Source of the DNA: Fen-549 sp050011315
Lineage (GTDB): Bacteria > Actinomycetota > Thermoleophilia > Gaiellales > Gaiellaceae
Reading direction: 5' to 3'
DNA length: 38,201 nucleotides
Assembly (NCBI GenBank): GCA_050011315.1
Contig: JBEKJI010000021.1
Coordinates: 1 to 38,201 of the forward strand
This document shows, piece after piece, positions 1 to 7,452 of the stretch. Every line of letters starts with the position of its first letter. Positions within the stretch are counted from its first letter, which is position 1. The position numbers and the translations under genes are program-made. The notes below the pieces were generated by a model, which ran no database searches, was not told where the DNA came from, and saw only the letters and a list, made by a program, of their open reading frames with translations.

Positions 1-2
1 AG

Positions 3-101
3 AGCAAGCGCAGGGTCGCCGTCCGCCGCGACCGGAAGGCCTCCAACTACCTCGCTTTCCTGCACCTGGCGATGATCTTGATCCTGGCGACGTTATTTTG
101 A
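3..101 (+). CDS. C-terminal end of an IS-type transposase (partial)
   Basis: The first reading frame of the window enters from the left and stops at TGA 99-101. Its last residues include VAVRRDRKASNYLAFLHLA, which resembles the conserved tail of IS5-superfamily DDE transposases (a basic R-x-R stretch, then an 'AFLxLA' helix that ends the protein). Only about 32 residues are visible, so the catalytic residues lie outside the window and I cannot say whether the element is intact. No clear terminal inverted repeat was found in the following 100 bases. Confidence 0.5.
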   Translation, partial: SKRRVAVRRDRKASNYLAFLHLAMILILATLF

Positions 102-328
102 GGCGATCTCCTGACACCGTTTGGCGTCGGAGCGCCCGTCCACATTGGAAAAGCCTGCTTAGACGCACCTTTCACGTTGTCGTCGCTCCTCCCGGTGCCA
201 GACACCCGCCTGAGGACGCGTTGGACACGACTAGCCTTCTTGGTGACAGCAGCGCTCGGTCTGCTTGACGCGCGTTTCCGATCCGCTGAGAATAGGCGCG
301 TCTATGTCTTCAGCGTGCGAGCCGTTCT
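102..328. other. Intergenic region between transposase end and antiporter gene
   Basis: I see no credible gene here. Short open frames exist but have no supporting motif or ribosome-binding site. The stretch probably contains the end of the insertion element and the promoter of the antiporter gene, but neither could be pinned down by eye. Confidence 0.4.
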
Positions 329-1384
329 ATGGGTAGCCTCGCCTCGCCGTTTCTTGTTCTCATCTTCGCGGCGGGAGCCGCTGCCACCTGGGTCGCCGGC
401 ATCAGCCTCGCCAAGAGCACCGACGCTCTCGACAATCGCTTCGACCTTGGCGATGCGATCGGCGGCATGGTCTTGCTCTCGATCGCCGGCACCCTGCCCG
501 AGATAGCGATCACCGTCTCGGCTGCCATGGAGGGACACCTCCCCCTCGCTGCCGGCAACCTGATCGGCGGGATCGCCATTCAGACGATGGTGCTGATCAT
601 CTGCGATGTCACCGCCGGGCGGAAGAGCGCGCTCACGTATCTCGTCGGGTCGCTGATTCCCGTGCTCGAGGCACTGCTCGTGGTGCTCGTCGTCTCGCTC
701 GTCCTGATGGGCTCGCTGCTCAAGACGTCGGTCAAGATCGGTCCGGTGAGCCCTGCCTCGATCGCGATCGTCGTTGTCTGGCTGGCCGGTATTGTCGTCA
801 TCAACCGCTTCCGAAAAACGCCCGACTGGGAGGCGGTCGCACCGGGAAGCCAGCCTGGACGCCCACACCGGCGCGTTCCACATCCGAAGGTCGCCACGCC
901 GCACGCGGGCAAGTCCACCTGGCGAGTCGCGCTCTACTTCCTTGCTGCCTGCGTCGTCACTCTCGTCGCCGGCGTCTTCCTCCAGATCGCGGGTAGTGAT
1001 CTCGCCAGCCGGGCCAACATCAACGGCGTCATCTTCGGCGCAACGGTGCTTGCTCTAGCGACTGCGCTTCCCGAGATCAGCTCGGGAATCGGCGCGGTTC
1101 GTCTGGGCGATCACGGTCTCGCCATGGGCGACATCTTCGGCGGCAACGCCTTCCAGGTTTGCCTCTTCCTGGTCGCCGATCTGATCGCTATGAAACCGGT
1201 GTTGCCGACGACTGGAAATCAGAACAGCTGGCTGGCGATCCTCGGGATCGGCCTCACATCCGTCTACGCGATCGGCATCGTCTTCCGGCCCAAACGCTGT
1301 TACCTCTGGCTCGGCGCCGACTCGCTTTTCGTGATCGTTCTCTTCGCGCTCGGGATAGCCGGGCTCGTGACGATCTCGCCCTAG
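329..1384 (+). CDS. CaCA-family sodium/calcium-type cation antiporter
   Basis: A 351-residue integral membrane protein with the two-fold alpha-repeat layout of the Ca2+/cation antiporter superfamily. The first repeat (about residues 44-90) carries TLPEIAITVSAA followed by AAGNLIGG. The second (about 233-285) carries ATALPEISSGIGAV followed by MGDIFGGNAFQ. The paired PE motifs are where the family binds its cation, and about ten hydrophobic segments surround them. A basic, proline-rich cytoplasmic loop (about 165-200) separates the halves, as in this family. It probably exchanges Ca2+ or another cation for Na+ or H+ at the cytoplasmic membrane; the ion cannot be read from sequence. The ATG start follows no strong Shine-Dalgarno, so the exact start is less certain than the family. 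Confidence 0.85.
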   Translation: MGSLASPFLVLIFAAGAAATWVAGISLAKSTDALDNRFDLGDAIGGMVLLSIAGTLPEIAITVSAAMEGHLPLAAGNLIGGIAIQTMVLIICDVTAGRKSALTYLVGSLIPVLEALLVVLVVSLVLMGSLLKTSVKIGPVSPASIAIVVVWLAGIVVINRFRKTPDWEAVAPGSQPGRPHRRVPHPKVATPHAGKSTWRVALYFLAACVVTLVAGVFLQIAGSDLASRANINGVIFGATVLALATALPEISSGIGAVRLGDHGLAMGDIFGGNAFQVCLFLVADLIAMKPVLPTTGNQNSWLAILGIGLTSVYAIGIVFRPKRCYLWLGADSLFVIVLFALGIAGLVTISP

Positions 1385-1484
1385 CGTCGCGGGGCTTTCA
1401 CGCTGAGCAACCTACTTCGCTACCCGGAGTGGAATCGGCCGGCGAGGGATATATGCACTCTCGTGGTCACACGGGTTCCGCGAT

Positions 1485-1517
1485 CGCGATTGAAATCGCG
1501 TGAATCATCGGTATACT
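1485..1517 (+). promoter_or_regulatory. cysK promoter with overlapping palindromic operator
   Basis: A -35-like TTGAAA (1490-1495) and a -10-like TATACT (1512-1517) are separated by 16 bases and point at cysK, leaving a leader of roughly 65 bases. The 16-bp palindrome CGCGATTGAAATCGCG (1485-1500; arms CGCGATT/AATCGCG, 2-base centre) covers the -35 element, the arrangement expected of a repressor operator. The regulator is not identifiable from the window. Confidence 0.55.
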
Positions 1518-1590
1518 TCGCAAAGCAACTATAGAAATTGAAGTGGTTTCGCGGACGTGGCTACCCAAGCGAACTCCCGGAAGGAGAGGA

Positions 1591-2523
1591 ATGAAGATCG
1601 CCGACAATGTCGCCCAGCTGGTCGGAAACACTCCGCTCGTACGCCTGCGGCGCATCTCGGAGGAGAGCGGCGCCCGGGCCACCGCGAAGCTCGAGTTCTT
1701 CAACCCCGGCGGTAGCGTCAAGGACAGGATCGGCGTCTCGATGATCGACGCCGCCGAGCGCGAAGGCCTGATCAAGCCCGACACGATCGTGCTTGAGCCG
1801 ACGAGCGGTAACACCGGCATCGCTCTCGCCCTCGTCTGCGCGGCGCGCGGCTACAAGTGCGCACTCGTCATGCCCGAGACGATGAGCAAGGAGAGGCGCA
1901 TGTTGCTCCGGGCCTACGGCGCCGAGCTCGTGCTCACAGCGGGCGCCGAGGGCATGCCCGGCGCGATCAGCAGAGCCGAGCAGATGGCCGCCGCCGACAA
2001 GCGCTACTTCATTCCCCAGCAGTTCGAGAATCCGGCCAATCCCGAGGTGCACCGGCGCACGACTGCGGAGGAGATCTGGCGCGACACCGACGGCGAGGTG
2101 GATATCGTCGTCGCCGGGATCGGGACCGGCGGCACGATCACCGGCATCGGCGAGGTCCTGAAAGAGCGAAAGCCCGAGCTTCGCTGCGTCGCGGTCGAGC
2201 CGGACGCCTCGCCCGTTCTTTCCGGAGGCGCCAGAGGGCCGCATTCGATCCAGGGCATCGGCCCCGGCTTCGTGCCCGGTGTGCTCAACACCAAGATCTA
2301 CGACGAGATCGTGCGCGTCAGCAACGAAGACGCCTTCGCCAGCGGACGCCGGATCGCCCGTGAGGAGGGAATCCTGGTCGGGATCTCGTCGGGCGCCGCG
2401 ATCTGGGCGGCCGAGCAGGTTGCGCGCCGTCCCGAGAGCCGGGGTAAGTTGATCGTGGTCATTGTTCCTTCGAACGGCGAGCGCTATCTGTCGACGGCAC
2501 TGTTCAGCGATCTGAGCGACTGA
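1591..2523 (+). CDS. cysK: Cysteine synthase A (O-acetylserine sulfhydrylase)
   Basis: PLP-dependent enzyme that joins O-acetylserine and sulfide to give cysteine. The 310-residue product has the standard features: VGNTPLVRL near the N-terminus, the PLP lysine K44 in GGSVKDRIG, the substrate-binding loop TSGNTG (71-76), the phosphate-binding GTGGT (178-182) and a late GISSGAA serine motif. The open frame continues upstream, but ATG 1591 is chosen because GGAAGGAGAGG lies immediately before it and the protein then starts as the family does. cysE follows after 13 bases, so the pair makes both the acetylated substrate and the product, and the two proteins probably form the cysteine synthase complex. 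Confidence 0.96.
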   Translation: MKIADNVAQLVGNTPLVRLRRISEESGARATAKLEFFNPGGSVKDRIGVSMIDAAEREGLIKPDTIVLEPTSGNTGIALALVCAARGYKCALVMPETMSKERRMLLRAYGAELVLTAGAEGMPGAISRAEQMAAADKRYFIPQQFENPANPEVHRRTTAEEIWRDTDGEVDIVVAGIGTGGTITGIGEVLKERKPELRCVAVEPDASPVLSGGARGPHSIQGIGPGFVPGVLNTKIYDEIVRVSNEDAFASGRRIAREEGILVGISSGAAIWAAEQVARRPESRGKLIVVIVPSNGERYLSTALFSDLSD

Positions 2524-2536
2524 GGAGGCGACCAGC

Positions 2537-3241
2537 GTGTTCACGAAGATGCGACACGACATCCGAGCGGTGAGAGAACGCGATCCTGCCGCACGCAACT
2601 GGTTCGAGATCGTGCTCTGCTACCCGGGGCTGTGGGCCGTCTGGGGGCACCGTGTCGCGCACGTACTCTGGCGCTGGCGTCTGAAGCTCCTCGCGCGCTG
2701 GATCTCGCAGGTCGCGCGCGCGCTCACCGGAATCGAGATCCACCCCGGCGCAACGATCGGGCAGGGTCTCTTCATCGATCACGGCATGGGCGTCGTCATC
2801 GGCGAAACGGCCGAGATCGGCGCCAACGTGACTCTCTATCAGGGCGTCACTCTCGGCGGCACGAGTCTCGAAAAGGGCAAGCGCCACCCGACGCTCGGCG
2901 ACGGGGTCGTGGTCGGCGCCGGCGCCAAGGTGCTCGGCGCCATCACCGTAGGCGAGTGCAGCCGGGTGGGTGCGAACGCCGTGGTCGTCAAGCCGGTGCC
3001 GGACTGCGCGGTCGTGGTCGGAGTGCCGGGCGAGATCGTGGCGACACGAGGAGCTCACATTTCTAAGACTCCCGATCTCGAGCACGGTCAGCTTCCGGAT
3101 GTGCTCGGCGATGCCGTCGCCGATCTGGTCGATCGCGTCGCCGAACTGGAGCGAAAACTCAACGGCGGAATCGAGCATCACGAGCTCGCTTTCACGCGGG
3201 CCGGCGGCATCTGGCACGAGACCGACGACCCCTCGATCTGA
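2537..3241 (+). CDS. cysE: Serine O-acetyltransferase
   Basis: Transfers acetyl from acetyl-CoA to serine, the committed step of cysteine synthesis. A helical N-terminal segment (about 1-60) precedes a left-handed beta-helix of hexapeptide repeats with the diagnostic stretches IHPGATIGQG, IDHGMGVVIGETAEIG and LYQGVTLGGT, which carry the catalytic His/Asp surroundings. At 234 residues it has an extra charged C-terminal tail (about 175-234, beginning after GVPGEIVATRG) compared with short bacterial SATs; in CysE the extreme C-terminal isoleucine inserts into the CysK active site, and this protein does end in Ile (DDPSI). Start is GTG 2537, preceded by GGAGGCGACCAGC; it is 13 bases downstream of cysK and surely cotranscribed. 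Confidence 0.95.
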   Translation: MFTKMRHDIRAVRERDPAARNWFEIVLCYPGLWAVWGHRVAHVLWRWRLKLLARWISQVARALTGIEIHPGATIGQGLFIDHGMGVVIGETAEIGANVTLYQGVTLGGTSLEKGKRHPTLGDGVVVGAGAKVLGAITVGECSRVGANAVVVKPVPDCAVVVGVPGEIVATRGAHISKTPDLEHGQLPDVLGDAVADLVDRVAELERKLNGGIEHHELAFTRAGGIWHETDDPSI

Positions 3242-3334
3242 CCGGCAGGCGCTCTCGCACGAGACCGGCGACAGGGGCGGAATACTCACTCGGTCGCGGC
3301 CGTTCTTATCTGGGGAACTTGATTTGGGGACGGG

Positions 3335-4261
3335 ATGAGGCTCGAGGGAATCCATCACATCACGGCGATCACGGGCGACGCCCGGCGCAATCTCGACTTC
3401 TACACACGGATACTCGGATTACGCCTGGTGAAGAAGACCGCCAACCAGGACGTCCCCAGCATCTATCACCTCTTCTACGGTGAGGAGCGCGGCGAGCCGG
3501 GCGCCAGCCTCGCCTTCTTCGAGTATCCGGGCATCCAGGTCGGGCGCGCGGGCGCGGGCATGATCCACCGCATCACCTGGCGAATCGGATCGGAGCAGGC
3601 GCTCGGCTTCTGGAGCCAGCGCCTGCGCGACGAGGGTCTCGAGCTCGAACGCGCCGGTATGCGCCTTCGCTTCCGCGACCCGGAAGGTCTCGGGCTCGAG
3701 CTGGCGATCACCGAGGCGGTGGACGAGCCCCTGATCGCCTCTCATCCCGAGATCCCCGCCGACCTTGCCTTGCAGGGCTTCGACTCCGTGCGCGCCTACG
3801 CGCGCGATCCCGAGCGCAGCCGCCCGCTGCTGGAGGGCACGCTCGGTTTCGAGCGCAGGAGCGACGCGGTCTGGGAGGTGAGGGGCGAGGAGCGCGGCGG
3901 CGTCTTCGTCTATGACAGCGCTCCTGTCGAGTACGGCATTCAGGGGTCGGGCACCGTCCATCACATCGCCTGGGCGTCGCCGACGCACGAGCTCCAGAAC
4001 TGGCAGGGCGCCCTGCTCACAACCGGCGCGCGGCCGACTCCGATCATCGATCGTTTCTGGTTCCGCTCGATCTACTTCCGCGAGCCGAGCGGCGTTCTCT
4101 TCCAGATAGCGACGATCGATCCGGGCTTCGCCGTCGACGAGTCGCTCGAGCATTTTGGCGAGCGTCTCGTGCTTCCGCCCGCACTCGAGCATCTGCGCGG
4201 CGAGGTCGAGCCCTCCCTGACTCCACTCCCCGATCCGCGCGCCAGCTGGAGCAGGCGGTGA
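3335..4261 (+). CDS. Glyoxalase/extradiol ring-cleaving dioxygenase (MhqO-like)
   Basis: A 308-residue protein of the vicinal-oxygen-chelate fold with two duplicated modules. It opens with GIHHITAITGDARRNLDFYT, the metal-binding His strand of this family, and has a second metal His in GTVHHIAWASP near residue 210 and a late metal-ligand region FREPSGVLFQIAT. The pattern matches the MhqO/YkcA group, Fe(II)-dependent dioxygenases linked to hydroquinone and quinone detoxification in Firmicutes. The next gene overlaps its stop by four bases (GTGA) and encodes an esterase like MhqD, repeating the dioxygenase-esterase partnership known from the mhq genes. Substrate here is inferred, not proven. Confidence 0.85.
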   Translation: MRLEGIHHITAITGDARRNLDFYTRILGLRLVKKTANQDVPSIYHLFYGEERGEPGASLAFFEYPGIQVGRAGAGMIHRITWRIGSEQALGFWSQRLRDEGLELERAGMRLRFRDPEGLGLELAITEAVDEPLIASHPEIPADLALQGFDSVRAYARDPERSRPLLEGTLGFERRSDAVWEVRGEERGGVFVYDSAPVEYGIQGSGTVHHIAWASPTHELQNWQGALLTTGARPTPIIDRFWFRSIYFREPSGVLFQIATIDPGFAVDESLEHFGERLVLPPALEHLRGEVEPSLTPLPDPRASWSRR

Positions 4262-4899
4262 GCCTGACCGCGTTCGAGCGACCGGCGGCCGGCGAGGCCG
4301 AGGGAGCCCTGATCTTGCTGCACGGGCGAGGTGCCGGCGAGATGCAGCTCGCGGGCCTGTTCGATGTTCTCGATCCCGAGCGCCGACTGCTCGGCCTGGC
4401 GCCTCGCGCTCCCCACGAGCAAGTGCGGGGAAGTCGCTGGTACGCCGCCGAGAGGGCCGGAGTTCCCGAGCGGGAGTCGTTCCTGTCTTCCTGCGAGCTC
4501 GCCTCGGAGTGGTTGGACGGGCTCGGGCTTGCGCCGGAGCGGATCGTGCTCGGTGGTTTCTCTCAGGGTGCCACGATCAGCTATGCGCTCGGGCTCGGCG
4601 CGGGCCGCGAGCGGCCGGGCGCGGTGATCGCCATCTCGGGATACATCCCCGAGCTGGCCGGATGGGATCTCGACCTCCGTTCGCCGCTGCCCTCGTTCGC
4701 CGTGGGCCACGGGGTGTACGACGAGGTCATCCCGGTCGAGCTTGCGCGGGCAGCACGGGTTAAGCTGCAAGCCGCCGGTGCCGAGCTCCTCTACCGCGAG
4801 TGGCCGCTCGGGCATGCGGTCGATCCTTCCTTCCTGGAGGAGACGGCAGCCTGGCTTCGCCGATCACTGCGTCGAGGCGGAGCTAGCGCGGGCGCGTAA
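4258..4899 (+). CDS. Carboxylesterase/phospholipase-type alpha/beta hydrolase (MhqD-like)
   Basis: A 213-residue cytoplasmic alpha/beta hydrolase. The oxyanion loop LLHGRGAG (20-27), nucleophile S102 in GGFSQGA, acid D155 in HGVYDEVIP and base H186 in LGHAVDP make a full triad. Its size and motifs fit the small carboxylesterase/phospholipase (YpfH, MhqD) group. The GTG start sits inside the stop of the dioxygenase gene (GTGA), giving translational coupling. Its last 36 bases overlap, tail to tail, the end of the minus-strand PAS-GAF gene. Likely hydrolyses an ester or ring-cleavage product; substrate unknown. Confidence 0.88.
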   Translation: MSLTAFERPAAGEAEGALILLHGRGAGEMQLAGLFDVLDPERRLLGLAPRAPHEQVRGSRWYAAERAGVPERESFLSSCELASEWLDGLGLAPERIVLGGFSQGATISYALGLGAGRERPGAVIAISGYIPELAGWDLDLRSPLPSFAVGHGVYDEVIPVELARAARVKLQAAGAELLYREWPLGHAVDPSFLEETAAWLRRSLRRGGASAGA

Positions 4900-5847
4900 G
4901 GCGCCGATTCCCGCTGCAAGATCCTCGGCGACTTCCTCGAGCAAGCGGACGGCGCCGCTCGTGAATACGTACGGCTGCGAGGCGTAGACGTTGAGAACGG
5001 CGCGGACACCACCATCGGGGTCAGACAGAGGGATGGCGATGCTCGAGCGGTAGCCACGCTGGTATGCGCGCTCGCGCCACGGCCGGCCCGAGGGGTCGCT
5101 CGCGTAGTCCTCGAGAACCACGGTCTTCCCCGTGCGAGCAGCTGTTCCCGTCGGGCCTCGCCCTCGCTCCGTATCGGCCCAGGTGATGTCGACACTCGCC
5201 AGGTATCCGTCTTCAACCCCGCTCCAGGCGACCGGTCTGACCGTCTTGGCCTCGTCGTGCTCAACCGTTCCGATCCAGGCCATGCGATATCCGGCCACGT
5301 TGCAGATGATGCGGCATGTGTCGTAAAGGAGCTTCTTCTCGTCTGTTGCCTGCAGCACCGCGCGCGCGCAGTCCCGGACGGCGAGCAGCTCGCGGTTGAG
5401 CCGGAGCAACCTTTCCTCTGCCAGCTTGTAGCGGCTGATGTTCTCGTTGCTCGCCCAGCGACCGAGGTAGCGGCCATCCGGCCCGTACATCGGAGTGCAC
5501 CTGTGTCTGATCCAGCGCTCGCTGCCGTCGCGAGCGGCGATGCGGATCTCGATCTCGGCATCCTCCTGTCGCTCGGATCCATGCGTGCGCTCGATGTGCT
5601 GCTCGAAGCGCGCTCTGTCGTCGACGTGAACGAGACGCTCGAAAAGACCCGGATCGGCGAGGAGCTCCTCCCGGCTGTACCCGCTCACGCTCTCGCATGC
5701 GGGTGAGAGGTAGACGTAGCCACCTTGCGGATCGAGCCAGTACTCCCAGCTGGAGACCGAGTCTGCAATCCGGCGGTACAGCTCCTCGGTGCTGAATCCA
5801 GCCGATGAGGCGTTCTCTCCGGATCGCTGAGGCGTTTCTTCCATCAC
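4864..5847 (-). CDS. PAS-GAF sensory protein without an output domain
   Basis: A 327-residue soluble protein. Residues about 20-150 form a PAS domain with an associated PAC segment (SWEYWLDPQGGYVYLSPAC, then EIRIAARDGSERWIRHRCTP). Residues about 155-315 form a GAF domain (YDTCRIICNVAGYRMAWIG, then SSIAIPLSDPDGGVRAVLNVY). A short predicted helix joins them. The protein ends right after GAF: there is no histidine kinase, GGDEF, EAL or HTH segment. The gene begins three bases after the stop of the endonuclease V-like gene, so the two are one transcription unit. It may act on another protein or be the sensor half of a split system; ligand unknown. MM at the start leaves a one-codon ambiguity. Confidence 0.82.
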   Translation of the reverse strand: MMEETPQRSGENASSAGFSTEELYRRIADSVSSWEYWLDPQGGYVYLSPACESVSGYSREELLADPGLFERLVHVDDRARFEQHIERTHGSERQEDAEIEIRIAARDGSERWIRHRCTPMYGPDGRYLGRWASNENISRYKLAEERLLRLNRELLAVRDCARAVLQATDEKKLLYDTCRIICNVAGYRMAWIGTVEHDEAKTVRPVAWSGVEDGYLASVDITWADTERGRGPTGTAARTGKTVVLEDYASDPSGRPWRERAYQRGYRSSIAIPLSDPDGGVRAVLNVYASQPYVFTSGAVRLLEEVAEDLAAGIGALRARASSASTQ

Positions 5848-5850
5848 GAG

Positions 5851-6531
5851 TCAGATCGCCCGACGTCGAGGGTCGATGATCGCACGTGCGCTGCGGGCCG
5901 TGCAACGGGCATCGCGCAGCGGCTGCGGTGTTCGCATCCCGGCGAGACTCGCCAGCACGACCTGCACCGCGGTCTCCGCGTTCGTTCTCCAGGCCGAGTG
6001 GACAGCGAGCGGGCGGCGGGTGGCCCGGGTGCGAACCCAGTAGCCGACGGTCTCACCCTCGAGCAGGAGGGGGCTGTGCGCTCCCGCCTGGTCTTCGGGC
6101 CACTCACCGGTGGCGAGCAAGGGGCGGTGGGTGACTCCGACGGTTGCGAGTCCGAGCACCGCGCCGAGATGAAGAGCCAGGCCAGCCCGGCGGGGGTGAT
6201 CGCGTCCGGTCGCATCGACTAGCAGGACATCCGGCGGCTCGGGGAGTTCTCGCACGGCCTGCTCGAGCAGAGATCCCTCGCGAAGCGCCAGTAACCCGGG
6301 TCGGTAGGCCGCCCCGGCGACGCCCTCGACTACTGCGCTCGCTCCAGCGTACGCGGCCGCCGCCCAGCCGCGATCGCCCGTGTGTCCCGGCCCGGCCGAA
6401 CCACGCTGAAAGCAGACGAAGCAGCCGCCGATCCGTGCAGGCCCGGAAAGTCGCCACGGGGGTTGGTGTTCGGTCGCGAGCTCGAGCTGAAGCTCTATCA
6501 AATCCGGAACAGACGACGGCCAGCCGGTCAT
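5851..6531 (-). CDS. Endonuclease V-family protein with altered active site
   Basis: The 226-residue product has the endonuclease V fold signature: YRPGLLALREGSLLEQAV, PDVLLVDATGRDHPRRAGLA, then a LATVGVTHRPL strand. Endonuclease V cuts DNA or RNA next to inosine. Compared from memory with the Thermotoga maritima enzyme, E89 (E85 here), D110 (D106) and H116 (H112) are kept. However, the first metal-binding Asp (D43 in AGVDLSF) aligns with F38 in GGCFVCF, the lysine of VAKS aligns with H135, and the C-terminal LAD/LAH motif is disturbed. It may be inactive, bind without cutting, or use different chemistry. An AGGAGG lies about 15 bases before the ATG, farther than usual. It is followed after three bases by the PAS-GAF gene. 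Confidence 0.78.
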   Translation of the reverse strand: MTGWPSSVPDLIELQLELATEHQPPWRLSGPARIGGCFVCFQRGSAGPGHTGDRGWAAAAYAGASAVVEGVAGAAYRPGLLALREGSLLEQAVRELPEPPDVLLVDATGRDHPRRAGLALHLGAVLGLATVGVTHRPLLATGEWPEDQAGAHSPLLLEGETVGYWVRTRATRRPLAVHSAWRTNAETAVQVVLASLAGMRTPQPLRDARCTARSARAIIDPRRRAI

Positions 6532-6624
6532 CAGGAATCCGCGCGACCTCCTGAGGAAAGGCTAACGACTATCTCCGCATCTGTCTGTGCCGATTTCGCC
6601 GCGACTCACCGAGCGCCACGGGCC

Positions 6625-6656
6625 TTGACGACCGACACATAGCGATATATCGTTAT
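6625..6656 (+). promoter_or_regulatory. PadR-gene promoter with palindromic operator
   Basis: A -35-like TTGACG (6625-6630) is followed 17 bases later by a weak -10 (TATCGT, 6648-6653). The near-perfect 18-bp palindrome ATAGCGATATATCGTTAT (6639-6656, one mismatched pair) covers the -10 region. AT-rich palindromes centred on ATAT are typical of PadR-family operators, and the site is just upstream of a padR-like gene, so autorepression is the simple reading. Confidence 0.55.
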
Positions 6657-6692
6657 ACAACACGAACCTTACGAGATAGGAGAAGTTGATTT

Positions 6693-7283
6693 ATGGACGA
6701 TGCGAACTTTTTGGAACGTGGCCGCAGACCGAGGCATCATCGCCGCCGGCACGGGTCGCATCACGAGGCCGCCGCGCACCACTACGCGGGGCCACCGTTC
6801 GGCGGTCACAGGGGCAGACATCACGGGCGCAAAGCACGGCGCGGCGACATCCGAACGGCGGCGCTCTTGCTCCTCGCCGAGCAACCGCGCAACGGCTACC
6901 AGATCATGCAGGAGATCGAGGAGCGCAGCGAGGGCGTCTGGCGTCCCAGCCCGGGCTCCGTCTATCCGACCCTGCAGCAGCTCGAGGACGAAGGGCTCGT
7001 GCGCTCGCAGGAGAGCGAAGGCCAGCGTCTGATCGAGTTGACCGACGCCGGCCGCGCCGTACTCGAGGGTCGCGCTCAGGATGCGCCTCCCCCTTGGGAG
7101 CAGATGGCGGGCGGGATCAACGAGCAGACGCTCGAGCTCGGTTCGCTCGTGCGCCAGATTGGGCTCGCAGCGATGCAGGTGATGCAGGCGGGCAACGATG
7201 CGCAGGTCGAGGAGGCGCGCAAGATCCTCACCGACTCGCGCCGCGCGCTCTACCGGATCCTCGCCGAGGGCGAGACGGACTGA
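6693..7283 (+). CDS. PadR-family transcriptional regulator
   Basis: A 196-residue regulator. The winged-helix DNA-binding region lies at about residues 50-120: RRGDIRTAALLLLAEQPRNG, YQIMQEIEERS, then RPSPGSVYPTLQQLEDEGLV, the hallmark PadR recognition helix and wing. The C-terminal part (about 130-196) is helical and probably dimerises. The first ~48 residues are an Arg/Gly/His-rich tail with ten histidines. ATG 6693 follows GATAGGAGAAGTTGATTT, a good ribosome-binding site. The operator-like palindrome about 40 bases upstream suggests autoregulation. A strong hairpin terminator follows the gene, so it is probably transcribed alone; the neighbouring dehydrogenase is a possible target. Confidence 0.88.
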   Translation: MDDANFLERGRRPRHHRRRHGSHHEAAAHHYAGPPFGGHRGRHHGRKARRGDIRTAALLLLAEQPRNGYQIMQEIEERSEGVWRPSPGSVYPTLQQLEDEGLVRSQESEGQRLIELTDAGRAVLEGRAQDAPPPWEQMAGGINEQTLELGSLVRQIGLAAMQVMQAGNDAQVEEARKILTDSRRALYRILAEGETD

Positions 7284-7292
7284 GCAACTCGT

Positions 7293-7336
7293 GCGGCCGA
7301 GCTTTCCGGAACTCGGCCGCTCTCGAGTTTTCGTCA
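7293..7336 (+). terminator. Rho-independent terminator after the padR-like gene
   Basis: A perfect 9-bp GC-rich stem, GCGGCCGAG (7293-7301) with CTCGGCCGC (7312-7320), encloses a 10-base loop and is followed within a few bases by a short T run (GAGTTTTCG). It lies 10 bases after the stop codon. Confidence 0.65.
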
Positions 7337-7452
7337 TCTAGGTTTCACACACGGCAGGGCCCGAAGCGGGCTGACAGACTCGGGGAGTGAGGGTTTCCGG
7401 TTCGCCCTGGCGAGAAGGACGAACGGACGGCGCCGAGACGAAGGGAGTGGGA

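Noticed and set aside
177..506. 109-codon frame overlapping the antiporter start
   Set aside because: Ser/Arg/Pro-rich out-of-frame reading with no ribosome-binding site; overlaps the strongly supported antiporter gene.
1561..2598. 345-codon minus-strand frame opposite cysK
   Set aside because: cysK on the other strand has all catalytic motifs; the antisense frame has none.
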